Origin: Planctomycetaceae bacterium
Lineage (GTDB): Bacteria; Planctomycetota; Planctomycetia; Planctomycetales; Planctomycetaceae
DNA length: 64,000 nucleotides
Assembly: GCA_021732975.1 (NCBI GenBank)
Contig: JAKFWC010000010.1
Span: forward strand, 1 to 64,000
Direction: 5' to 3'
Positions within the stretch are counted from its first letter, which is position 1; the number at the start of each line of letters is the position of its first letter. The notes under the pieces were generated by a model that saw only the letters and a program-made list of their open reading frames with translations, did no database searches and was not told the DNA's origin. This document shows positions 46,946-53,584 of the stretch, one piece after another. A program made the position numbers and the translations under genes.

Positions 46946-47361
46946 ACTGTCAAGGAGTTAAATCCCCGACTTTTCCCGATTTCAGAACCCACCCTCGACC
47001 GAACGCGTTCCGAGGGGCTTACAGAGCACGCAAAGAGGGCATTGGAAGCCACCGGCAGTAGGCAGGACGCGTATGCTTACCCGAAGACGAACACCAGCAT
47101 GAACGATGGGAAATGCGAAAGAGCCACTGTGGTTCCTGAATCGGAGGAAGATCACGCCGGGGTGACTCTTCAAAAGGGGATGATACGGACGGGTTTCCCG
47201 TTTGAACTCCGACGTAAACGTCCGACGCCCACGACACTTCGATTCGTTCAACAGCCCACGGGCTCGTTTTGGGGCATGCTACGCTTCTTTTCAAACGCCC
47301 ACAAAACGTGTGTAAGGCCGCTTCTGCCGGACTTTTTGCACCAACGGCTCGACTGATGGAC
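46946..47361. other. Intergenic region with degenerate coding remnants
   Basis: No intact gene seen. On the minus strand the frame starting at 47423 begins like the small integrase-associated gene at 50189 (MTKSIE.PV.RKPYP) but then loses all resemblance, so this stretch appears to be decayed island DNA between the sulfur operon and the tRNA hotspot. Confidence 0.5.
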
Positions 47362-47624
47362 GAAAAGCGGGAACCGTCAGGGTAGGGTTTTCTTGCGACG
47401 GGAGATTCGATAGACTTCGTCACGCATCACCTTGGGACAAAAGCTTGGGTGGTGTCAGACACCCGGTGGTTAAAGCTGTGCGGGTGTTATTTGCTGGGAT
47501 TTTAGGGGACACGTGTCAGATGCGAGTGTCGGCAGCCACGACAACTGGCGAGACAGTGACAAAAACCCCTAGAAAACGAGCGTGGGAGAGGTGACAGAGT
47601 GGCCGATTGTGCCGGTCTCGAAAA
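47362..47624. repeat. Imperfect direct repeat, copy 1, ending in tRNA-Ser fragment
   Basis: About 263 bp aligns with 50131-50407 with scattered substitutions and indels. Shared blocks include the N-terminal codons of the MTKSIE gene (minus strand) and the last 40 bases, which are identical and equal to the 5' half of tRNA-Ser(CGA). Confidence 0.8.
47585..47624 (+). pseudogene. 5' fragment of tRNA-Ser(CGA), putative att site
   Basis: 40 bases identical to 50368-50407 of the intact tRNA: acceptor 5' strand, D arm, anticodon stem 5' strand and anticodon loop. The match ends one base after the loop. The rest of the tRNA is missing, so it is not functional. A break at the anticodon loop is a usual crossover point for tyrosine integrases. 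Confidence 0.85.
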
Positions 47625-47738
47625 AGAGCACAAATTCTTTCTAAATCGTGCTGAAACCTCTGGTTTTCTCGTCTCAAACGCGGTTAGCACACTGCGAAGC
47701 AATTCCCGAAATAACAAGCGAATTCTGGTCATTTCCGG

Positions 47739-47769
47739 GAGCATCGGGTGTCAGTGACACCCGATGCTC
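47739..47769 (+). terminator. Perfect 15-bp hairpin
   Basis: Two perfectly complementary 15-base arms separated by one base (GAGCATCGGGTGTCA and its complement), then a short CTTTC. It lies just upstream of the toxin-antitoxin operon and may insulate it. Confidence 0.6.
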
Positions 47770-47902
47770 TTTCGCCCGCCCAACTCCTCACGACCGGAAT
47801 TCCAGTCGCAGTTCGCTTGCATCGTGGCCGCATGTTCATACGCTGTATGGACTACTTGACCAACCATGCGTAATATAGCAAAAATGCGATTGCCGAGCGA
47901 AC

Positions 47903-48286
47903 ATGCCTCAAACAACGCTCCATGCATTCCGAGATAAAGATGGTACCGTACCCTTGGATGTGTGGCTTGATCACTTGGAGACGAGGGATGAAGAGGCATT
48001 CGTTAATTGCTTGGCAGCGATAACAGAACTCGAAAAACGGGGCTACGAGTTAAGGCGACCGACAGCCGACATTCTCGATGATGGCATTTACGAATTGCGC
48101 CCGCACAGCGCGAAGGGGCAATACCGAATTCTTTACTTTTTCAGCGGGCAAAACGTGGTTGTCCTGACACATGGATTCTTCAAAAAAGGGTGGCCCGTCC
48201 CCCTTAAGGAAATTAACCGGGCGAAAGAAATCCGCGAACTAGTACGATCGAATCCAAAGAAGTACACCGCCGAGTGGGATTATTGA
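47903..48286 (+). CDS. HigB/RelE-type toxin of a toxin-antitoxin-chaperone module
   Basis: 127 residues of the phage Gp49/HigB-like RelE superfamily: VPLDVWLDHLE, IYELRPHSAKGQYRILYFF, VVLTHGFFKKG and EINRAKEIR. These toxins cleave mRNA on the ribosome. The gene order toxin-antitoxin and the 1-base gap to the following XRE gene are as in HigBA loci. It is the first gene of a three-gene operon whose third member is SecB-like. Confidence 0.9.
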   Translation: MPQTTLHAFRDKDGTVPLDVWLDHLETRDEEAFVNCLAAITELEKRGYELRRPTADILDDGIYELRPHSAKGQYRILYFFSGQNVVVLTHGFFKKGWPVPLKEINRAKEIRELVRSNPKKYTAEWDY

Positions 48287-48287
48287 G

Positions 48288-48701
48288 ATGACCAAGACGA
48301 AAAACTACGGCGACAAGATCCGTCATCGCCTAGCGAATGATCCCGAGCTCGCCGCAAAGGTTGACGATGCGGCGCTCAACATGCGAATCGCGGAAGAGAT
48401 TTTTCGTATTCGCAACGAGCGAGGGCTTAGCCAAAAAAACTTGGCCGAACTTGCAAAGACACACCAAAGCGTGATTGCCCGACTGGAGGACGCAAATTAT
48501 CAGGGCTATTCGGTTAAGACCCTCGCTCGCGTAGCCCGCGCGCTTGGTTGCAAGTTATTCGTAGAGTTCTACGACGCACCAAAGTACCTTCCGCTTCCGC
48601 CTGTCCAGCATTCGATGCACTTTAATTATGAGTTCGACGACACACTGTCCGACGATCAGACTGCGGTGGAAATCCACGGCACAGGGATTCTTGCGAAATG
48701 A
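48288..48701 (+). CDS. HigA-type XRE antitoxin with long C-terminal extension
   Basis: 137 residues. Helix-turn-helix about 40-95 (EIFRIRNERGLSQKNLAELA, QSVIARLED, SVKTLARVARALG). After the DNA-binding part there is a tail of about 40 residues (YLPLPPVQHSMHF... to GILAK), the place where chaperone-dependent antitoxins of the HigBA-SecB group carry a chaperone-addiction segment. It should neutralise the upstream toxin and repress the operon. Its stop overlaps the next gene by 4 bp. Confidence 0.9.
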   Translation: MTKTKNYGDKIRHRLANDPELAAKVDDAALNMRIAEEIFRIRNERGLSQKNLAELAKTHQSVIARLEDANYQGYSVKTLARVARALGCKLFVEFYDAPKYLPLPPVQHSMHFNYEFDDTLSDDQTAVEIHGTGILAK

Positions 48702-49243
48702 AGAAGCGAGCGAAGAAGAAGTCGGCGGCGAAGAACCAGTTAGATGGCACACGCGCCTTAATCCTCGGGTTCGATCTGAAAACGATTCGGCTTATTCATT
48801 CTGCTGCGACTCTTAACATCCAAAAAGGAAAATTGCCGTCGCGCACATCGGTTGTTGTAAACGAGCAGGCGGGAGTGTCAGAAGACGAGAAGTTGATAAA
48901 GGTCGATCTTCGATGCCAAGTCTCGATTGATTATGAAGAAGGTCTGGGCAGTACACCGCCGCCCATTTCAATCGAATGTGTCTATCAGGCCGTTTACTTC
49001 TCCAAAACAGATTCCTTCCCCTCGCAATCTCAGATCGAAGCGGAATCCCCATCGTTTCTAGCGTCGGCCATGTTCCATCTATGGCCCTTTGTTCGGCATT
49101 ATGCATTTTGGACAACGGCGCAAATGGGGTTGAGGCCGCTCACGCTTCCGATGTATTTTCCGTCAACGGCCGCTGGCGAAATCGGATCAATCGCGGATAC
49201 GGGACTGGCACCAAAGCGAGCCAAAACACCGTCGGCTGAATGA
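48698..49243 (+). CDS. SecB-like chaperone of TAC module
   Basis: 181 residues, overlapping the antitoxin by 4 bp, hence co-translated. The C-terminal block LWPFVRHYAFWTTAQMGLRP then LTLPMYF matches the most conserved part of SecB (LFPYARE...G.P.L.LPP..F), and the segments before it alternate as short beta strands (KVDLRCQVSIDY, ISIECVYQAVYF) as in SecB. In Mycobacterium tuberculosis HigBA1-SecB-like loci such a chaperone protects the antitoxin from proteolysis and aggregation. The assignment is by pattern, position and coupling; the N-terminal Lys-rich start is not typical of housekeeping SecB. Confidence 0.72.
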   Translation: MKKRAKKKSAAKNQLDGTRALILGFDLKTIRLIHSAATLNIQKGKLPSRTSVVVNEQAGVSEDEKLIKVDLRCQVSIDYEEGLGSTPPPISIECVYQAVYFSKTDSFPSQSQIEAESPSFLASAMFHLWPFVRHYAFWTTAQMGLRPLTLPMYFPSTAAGEIGSIADTGLAPKRAKTPSAE

Positions 49244-49328
49244 CTCGCAACGAGTGACTTTACGCCCCGCAGCGTGAACCACGGGGGCACTTCGATAGGT
49301 ACTGGACCTATCGGGCTTCATCCGGCAT

Positions 49329-49694
49329 TCACTTCACGGCCCGAATCGCTCCATTGATGAAGCCGTGAACGAACTTCGCATCGGTTTCTGTTCCACCATC
49401 ACCGCCAGCCGTTTGCCAGAACGATGCAGGTTCCGTAGTGAGACCTTCGACATTCAGCATTGCACGCGCAAACGCATCGCCGAAGGCCAGAAGATCCCCG
49501 GCTGTTATTTCGCCGGTCGCGAGGTCGAAATTCTGGCCATCGTGAACATCGGCGAGACCGTCGATGATTTTGCGAACTCTCGGGAGCAACTGAGTCAGCC
49601 GTTTCACCCCGTCGCGCTGCTTTGGTGTGGCTGTTGTCGATATCCAATGCCGACCGACATCGTGGCCGCGCTCGTAGTTTGCGGTTTGTCCCAT
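49329..49694 (-). CDS. Hypothetical island protein
   Basis: 121 residues from MGQTANYERG; the longer frame to 49745 lacks support. Predicted soluble and mostly helical, with no motif I recognise. It follows the HNH gene on the same strand inside the segment bounded by the two tRNA-Ser copies. Confidence 0.55.
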   Translation of the reverse strand: MGQTANYERGHDVGRHWISTTATPKQRDGVKRLTQLLPRVRKIIDGLADVHDGQNFDLATGEITAGDLLAFGDAFARAMLNVEGLTTEPASFWQTAGGDGGTETDAKFVHGFINGAIRAVK

Positions 49695-49767
49695 GGCGAG
49701 ATCCTTCACGGGATGAACGAAGACGCCCCGGCAGCACGATACCACCGGGGCGCGAATCGTCAGTCGA

Positions 49768-50031
49768 TCAGCCGGTCACGAGCCCACGCAGCCGCGTCAC
49801 AATCTGTTCCAGGCGATCGAGCCATTCCGGAAGTTCCGAATCGCCCTTCATCGAGTTGCACTGCCGGCAGCATGGCACAAGGTTGTTAATACTGAACGTG
49901 CCGCCCTTCGATTGCGGAATGAGATGATCGACGGTCAACGTCCGTGTCAGGCTGGAAATCACCCGACCACAGCATCCGCATCCTTGCGCGGCGTGCGTCC
50001 TGCCAGCAATTCGTCCTTTTGTTTCAACCAC
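49768..50031 (-). CDS. HNH endonuclease domain protein
   Basis: 87 residues from a GTG. Compact HNH domain: CGCC zinc knuckle, TVDHLIPQSKGG, NNLVPCCRQCNSMKGD. The two CxxC pairs and the DH are all in place. The first 15 residues overlap the end of the upstream small gene in another frame, so the true start may be later or the gene may be the C-terminal end of an older fusion. The role in the island is unknown (homing, phage packaging or defence). Confidence 0.75.
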   Translation of the reverse strand: MVETKGRIAGRTHAAQGCGCCGRVISSLTRTLTVDHLIPQSKGGTFSINNLVPCCRQCNSMKGDSELPEWLDRLEQIVTRLRGLVTG

Positions 50032-50189
50032 AGATCAAGAGCCCGATCGCCGCTGGGATCGGCAGCGGTCTTGCCGAAGTAGTGGAACTTCTGGCGAATT
50101 TTCTTAGCCCACCGCCCTGATGCGTGCGGGAAAAGCGGGAACTCAGGGTAGGGTTTTCTTACGACGGGAGTTTCGATAGACTTCGTCAC
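49959..50189 (-). CDS. Integrase-associated N-terminal domain protein, probably truncated
   Basis: 76 residues: RKPYPEFPLFPHASGRWAKK, KFHYFG, DPSGDRALDLWLKQKDELLAG. This arrangement (Pro/Tyr start, W.KKI...YFG, D...AL..WL..KD.L.AG) is what I know from the N-terminus of planctomycete tyrosine integrases. Here the catalytic part is missing; the frame stops after AGRTPRKDADAVVG, where the HNH frame takes over. It is probably a remnant. A second, more decayed copy of its start lies at 47423. Confidence 0.55.
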   Translation of the reverse strand: MTKSIETPVVRKPYPEFPLFPHASGRWAKKIRQKFHYFGKTAADPSGDRALDLWLKQKDELLAGRTPRKDADAVVG

Positions 50190-50407
50190 GCATCACCTCG
50201 GGGTAACAACTTGGGTGGTGTCAGACACCCGGCGGGTGCAACCGCGCGGGTGTCATTACTTGGTTTTTTAAGGTACGGGTGTCAGAGTCGGGTGTCTCAG
50301 AGTCGGGTGTCAAGGAAACACGACAGCCGACAGAAAAACACCAGAAACCCCTAAAAAACAAGCGTTTGGAGAGGTGACAGAGTGGCCGATTGTGCCGGTC
50401 TCGAAAA
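50131..50407. repeat. Imperfect direct repeat, copy 2
   Basis: Partner of 47362-47624. The two copies bracket about 2.5 kb holding the toxin-antitoxin-chaperone genes, a hypothetical gene and the HNH gene, consistent with an integrated island or a duplication created by successive integrations. Confidence 0.8.
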
Positions 50408-50454
50408 CCGGTGTGGGTGCAAGCTCACCGAGGGTTCGAATCCCTCCCTCTCCG
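50368..50454 (+). tRNA. tRNA-Ser (anticodon CGA)
   Basis: 87 nt. Acceptor stem GGAGAGG/CCTCTCC, discriminator G, anticodon stem CCGGT/ACCGG with loop CTCGAAA (anticodon at 50402-50404), a long variable arm (GTGGGTGC...CACC) typical of class II serine tRNAs, and a T arm GAGGG-TTCGAAT-CCCTC. CCA is not encoded. It reads UCG codons. Confidence 0.97.
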
Positions 50455-50466
50455 CTCCCAAACAAG

Positions 50467-50505
50467 ACTCCCGTCGTAACCTCTGTTGCGGCGGGAGTTT
50501 GCGTT
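50467..50505 (+). terminator. Rho-independent terminator after tRNA-Ser
   Basis: 10-bp stem ACTCCCGTCG / CGGCGGGAGT (one G-U), 12-base loop, then TTGCGTTT. Placed 12 bp after the tRNA. Confidence 0.7.
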
Positions 50506-50588
50506 TCGTTGCTCATGGCTCGATTCCTTTCTGTGCTGAAAACTGGGCTGAACCCGATCGGCCGGTTCACCATGAACCGGCGATCGTC

Positions 50589-51710
50589 CTAACTTGCATT
50601 GCTGTCCGGCGACTGGCCGCTGAACCGTGAAACGTAGGCTTGCGAAACATCATCGGCGATGTGTGTGTAGAGCCGCATGATGGCGGGGTCAACATGGCCC
50701 ACCCACTGGCGCACGACGGCTTCCGGAACGCCGCGTGTGAGAGCCTGACTGACGTACGTGTGCCGAAACGTGTGCAATTTTCCTGGCAACGTCAGCGTCT
50801 TCAGGACCCCCTTCAGGGCTAACAGCGCCCGGCGTTCGGAAAGCTGGCGATCCTGCGATGGAAACTTCTTGGTGGTGGGCGCACAGAAGACCCATGCGCC
50901 GCGATTAGGGATCGATTGCAGCAACGCCCGGAGTTTGTCGGTGATTGGGACGGCGCGCTGATCGCCCGACTTGGGCCGCCAACTTCCCCAGTCGCCCTGC
51001 TTCGGCCGGATCAGAATCACGCCGGTATCGAACCGAATGTCATTCCACATCAAAAACTTTCCCTCACCCGCGCGGCAGCCGGTCTCACGCAGGAAAGAGA
51101 AGTAAGACTGATAGGTTGTTGGAGCGGCGTGAACAATCTGATCCGCTTGATCTGGCGTCCAACACGGCTGGGAAGTCGGCTTCGGTTTCTTCAGCTGATA
51201 ACCCTCCAGCGGATCCTGGTCCACCATCCGCCGGCGTTTGGCGAAGATCGTCAAGGAACGGAGAATGACCAGCTTGTTGTAGATCGTTTTCGGCTTGTTC
51301 CCTTTCTGCTTGCGCGACTGCTTGTAAGCGTCGGCAAACCGCACGGACAGGCCATCGACACGACCGACATTTCGGTCGATGGCCAACTGGGTGATTTCCC
51401 GGGTGACGTGCCGATATTTCGTCAGTGTCTTCGCGGCCCGGTCCTCGGCGACGGCATGCGCCAGGAAGGCCTCGATCACCTCGGACAAGGTGGCGATCCG
51501 GATTTGGTTCGGTACCTCCCCGCGTGCCAGCTCCGTCTCCAGGCGCTGAGCACGCAGAATGGCTTCTTTTTTGCTGGTGGTACCGAGAGACTTACGGATC
51601 TGTCGGCCGTTCTGTTGATAATTGCAATACCAGGTTTTCCCGCGCAGGAAGATCGAGACGTGTTCTCCGGCGGGGAAATAGTCCTGCTTCTTCTCTTCAG
51701 ACATCGGCAT
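50589..51710 (-). CDS. Tyrosine-type site-specific integrase
   Basis: 373 residues from MPMSEEKKQ. The N-terminal arm-binding region (IFLRGKTWYCNYQQNGRQ) is followed by a core-binding SAM-like domain (LSEVIEAFLAH..) and the catalytic domain with Arg in RETGCRAGE, HTFRHTYVSQ, GHVDPAIM and the nucleophile Tyr in RLYTH. The gene ends 135 bp from the 3' end of tRNA-Ser(CGA), the usual position for an integrase of an element using that tRNA. The excisionase-like gene is 7 bp upstream. Confidence 0.95.
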   Translation of the reverse strand: MPMSEEKKQDYFPAGEHVSIFLRGKTWYCNYQQNGRQIRKSLGTTSKKEAILRAQRLETELARGEVPNQIRIATLSEVIEAFLAHAVAEDRAAKTLTKYRHVTREITQLAIDRNVGRVDGLSVRFADAYKQSRKQKGNKPKTIYNKLVILRSLTIFAKRRRMVDQDPLEGYQLKKPKPTSQPCWTPDQADQIVHAAPTTYQSYFSFLRETGCRAGEGKFLMWNDIRFDTGVILIRPKQGDWGSWRPKSGDQRAVPITDKLRALLQSIPNRGAWVFCAPTTKKFPSQDRQLSERRALLALKGVLKTLTLPGKLHTFRHTYVSQALTRGVPEAVVRQWVGHVDPAIMRLYTHIADDVSQAYVSRFSGQSPDSNAS

Positions 51711-51717
51711 TGCACTC

Positions 51718-51978
51718 CTATTGATTAAAGCTATTGAAGGCTTGTCGCAGGAAGCGATCACGGCTGATTCGCAAGTGTTTGCCGATCTTGCGGGCGCAGC
51801 CGCGCAGCAACCCCCGGCTGCTCCAGTCATGGATAGTGGCCACCGGGACCTGCAGCAGATCCGCGGCTTGGCCCACGCTCAGCACGGGCGGAAAACGCCG
51901 TGACGACTCGGAATCCGAGAACGCTGCTGCGAGTTCGGCGTCGGTGAACGGTGGGAAGTCAGCGGCGCGGCGGGGCAT
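51718..51978 (-). CDS. Excisionase-like helix-turn-helix protein
   Basis: 86 residues. MerR-type HTH of excisionase/AlpA kind: LSVGQAADLLQVPVATIHDWSS, then GLLRGCARKIGKHLRISRD. Such proteins bind the attachment arm and direct recombination toward excision, or act as regulators. It sits 7 bp before the integrase and is surely in the same transcript. Confidence 0.88.
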   Translation of the reverse strand: MPRRAADFPPFTDAELAAAFSDSESSRRFPPVLSVGQAADLLQVPVATIHDWSSRGLLRGCARKIGKHLRISRDRFLRQAFNSFNQ

Positions 51979-52169
51979 CGACCGGCTCTATCGCAAAAAC
52001 TTTCGGGACTCGCCTCACGCGGAGAGGCCGTCATTGGTCAAAGCGATCGGTAGCATGGAAAAAGGAGTCCCCAGCGCGCAGCGGACTTCACTGGAAGTTC
52101 ACTGGAAGTTGGCACGAGTTCGCCCGCCAACGCGGCTCGGGCCGGCGCGCATTTCGCGGAGCGCACGAA

Positions 52170-52213
52170 TCAAATAAAACAGCCCTGCAGAACGAGTTCT
52201 CGTCCTACAGGGC
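52170..52213 (-). terminator. Rho-independent terminator of the AAA-N/DUF2997/DUF1257 operon
   Basis: Read on the minus strand: a 15-bp stem from GCCCTG to CAGGGC with two G-U pairs and a very short loop, followed by TGTTTTATTT. It lies 31 bp past the stop at 52245. Confidence 0.8.
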
Positions 52214-52244
52214 CGCCTGCAAAGGGGCTCGACGCAAATCTGGC

Positions 52245-52649
52245 CTACGGCGTCCGACGTTGGGGGGGCAAGGACACACTTGGGGCCAGGATCACCACGA
52301 ACGTGCGCCGGGCCTTCCCCGCATCGAGTTGATGCTGGAGCGTCTGGACGATCTCCGCACTCCCCAGAAACCGATGAAAGTTTTTCAGCACCAGCAGCGT
52401 CGTGCCGTCGGGCGTCGCCAAGTCCGGCAGACTGCGCAGCGCCGTCAGCGGATCACTCGCGGCGGGCACGCTACTACCGGCGGGAACGACCATCCCGCGG
52501 TCGATATCCCAGGTCGCGACGGTCCAGTGCTCTTCCGTCGCAGAGAGTTCGCGGATCTCGCGCAGGGCTTCTTCGGGTTCAAAGGTTTCGACATACAGGC
52601 CGCTGAAAGCGGCACGAACATACGGGGCCAACTGCGTGGCCAAAGACAT
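52245..52649 (-). CDS. Stand-alone N-terminal domain of an AAA ATPase (CbbX/Ycf46-like)
   Basis: 134 residues from ATG 52649, with CAGGAG 8 bases before. The sequence (RAAFSGLYVETFEPEEALREIREL, VATWDIDRG, LLVLKNFHRFLGS, RRTFVVILAPSVSLPP) matches the N-terminal non-catalytic part of AAA proteins found beside DUF1257 and DUF2997 genes; the Walker A and B region that should follow is absent. The frame ends after a run of seven C, which could be a frameshift, but neither other frame continues the family and a terminator follows directly. So it is either a real short version or an old truncation. Confidence 0.6.
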   Translation of the reverse strand: MSLATQLAPYVRAAFSGLYVETFEPEEALREIRELSATEEHWTVATWDIDRGMVVPAGSSVPAASDPLTALRSLPDLATPDGTTLLVLKNFHRFLGSAEIVQTLQHQLDAGKARRTFVVILAPSVSLPPQRRTP

Positions 52650-52853
52650 GGCAGTCACTCCTGAAAGGGGGCAGAGAGGCGGGATCAGGCGCGGTCCAAA
52701 GTAGGTTGTTCTGCCGTCAACAGCCTGGATCCTGAACAGTCGTTTTCAAGGCGACGACCGACGTCGCGAGTCGCGCCTTGCCGATGCGCCAACGGTTCCT
52801 TTCGCCGAGGGTCAGCAGAATGGCACCGGCGCGTCGTCGGACGGACCGCCGCG

Positions 52854-53057
52854 TCAGGGACAGGCCTCAGGCCGGACGGCCAGCGGACTCTCCTCAAGAG
52901 AGAGCTGAAAGAATTCCGGGGTCGGTTCGTCGGACTTCACCAGCCCGAGCGCCGTTTCGAGAGCGCGGGTAACCTGTTGACACGCGGTCCCCGTGAAGCC
53001 GCGGGTTTCGAGTTGAATGTCGCCATGGGGACTCACGGTGATTTCCACCAACGGCAT
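52854..53057 (-). CDS. DUF2997 protein
   Basis: 67 residues from MPLVEITVSP, with CGAGGAG before the start. Typical DUF2997: VEITVSPHGDIQLETRGFTG, then QQVTRALETALG and an acidic end. These small proteins occur next to DUF1257 and AAA genes in cyanobacteria and planctomycetes; function unknown. The longer frame to 53264 is an artefact. Confidence 0.85.
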   Translation of the reverse strand: MPLVEITVSPHGDIQLETRGFTGTACQQVTRALETALGLVKSDEPTPEFFQLSLEESPLAVRPEACP

Positions 53058-53113
53058 GGTGTGCTCCTCGGGTAAAAGACGATGGTGTGTAAATGCGACG
53101 CGAGATGAGTCCT

Positions 53114-53257
53114 TTAGGCCACTGCAATCTGCAGGCGAATCGATCCATTGGGCAGTTGCTGCTCGAACACCTCGTGTCCGGACAGCCTCGCTTCCCGTTT
53201 GGTTTTTTCCACGGCATAAATCTGCAGAAACTGGTGCAGGTGGGCTTCGTCGCCCCA
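53114..53257 (-). pseudogene. DUF1257 gene, C-terminal half (interrupted copy)
   Basis: Encodes W-GDEAHLHQFLQIYAVEKTK then REARLSGHEVFEQQLPNGSI and RLQIAVA, the second half of a DUF1257 protein. Compared with the intact copy at 55757 (GRWGDPEKLGHLLQMYAVEK...), homology begins exactly at the Trp codon 53255-53257. Upstream of it the frame is unrelated and has no start. Its missing first half is at 56177-56404. Confidence 0.88.
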
Positions 53258-53393
53258 GAAGCAATAAACATAAAACTCGCCGAGTAAACTGCTGTGACGT
53301 CTTGCCCGAGTTTCCGTTATTGTCTGTTTCCGCATTCTTGAAGCTTGCTCATTGGTACGAGGCCCATCGCCACACGACTCAAGGAGGAAAGTC

Positions 53394-53584
53394 ATGCGAG
53401 ATCGGCAGGAAGGAATTTTTTTCCGCCGCAACTGACCCCCAGCCAGCGGATCGCCCTGAATCGCCTCTGGGAGAGGCTGCGCCCGGAAGATCGTCAGCGA
53501 ACGCTCCAGGTGCTCGGTCGAATTGTCGGACAACAGCTTCAGCTTCCTCCAAACGACGGGGAGAAGCATCATGAAGACTGCTGA
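53394..53584 (+). CDS. Small accessory frame before the recombinase, needs a -1 shift
   Basis: A strong AAGGAGGAAAG precedes ATG 53394 (MRDRQEGIFF), but that frame stops at once. After the T7 run at 53416-53422 the -1 frame continues as PPQLTPSQRIALNRLWERLR then PEDRQRTLQVLGRIVGQQL, a helical segment that looks coding, and ends overlapping the recombinase start by 14 bp. The run reads T TTT TTC in the zero frame, a possible slippery site. It may equally be a mutated or mis-sequenced gene. Function unknown. Confidence 0.5.

Noticed and set aside
47019..47423. 134-codon minus-strand frame
   Set aside because: Only its first dozen codons resemble the MTKSIE gene at 50189; the rest is not conserved, so I treat it as decayed repeat sequence.
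47362..50407. Possible CRISPR-like repeats with GGGTGTC motifs
   Set aside because: The GGGTGTC units are irregularly spaced, parts of hairpins, and lack unique spacers of equal length.
50310..50573. 87-codon minus-strand frame containing GEGGIRTLGELAPTPV
   Set aside because: This is the well-known spurious translation of the strand opposite to tRNA-Ser.
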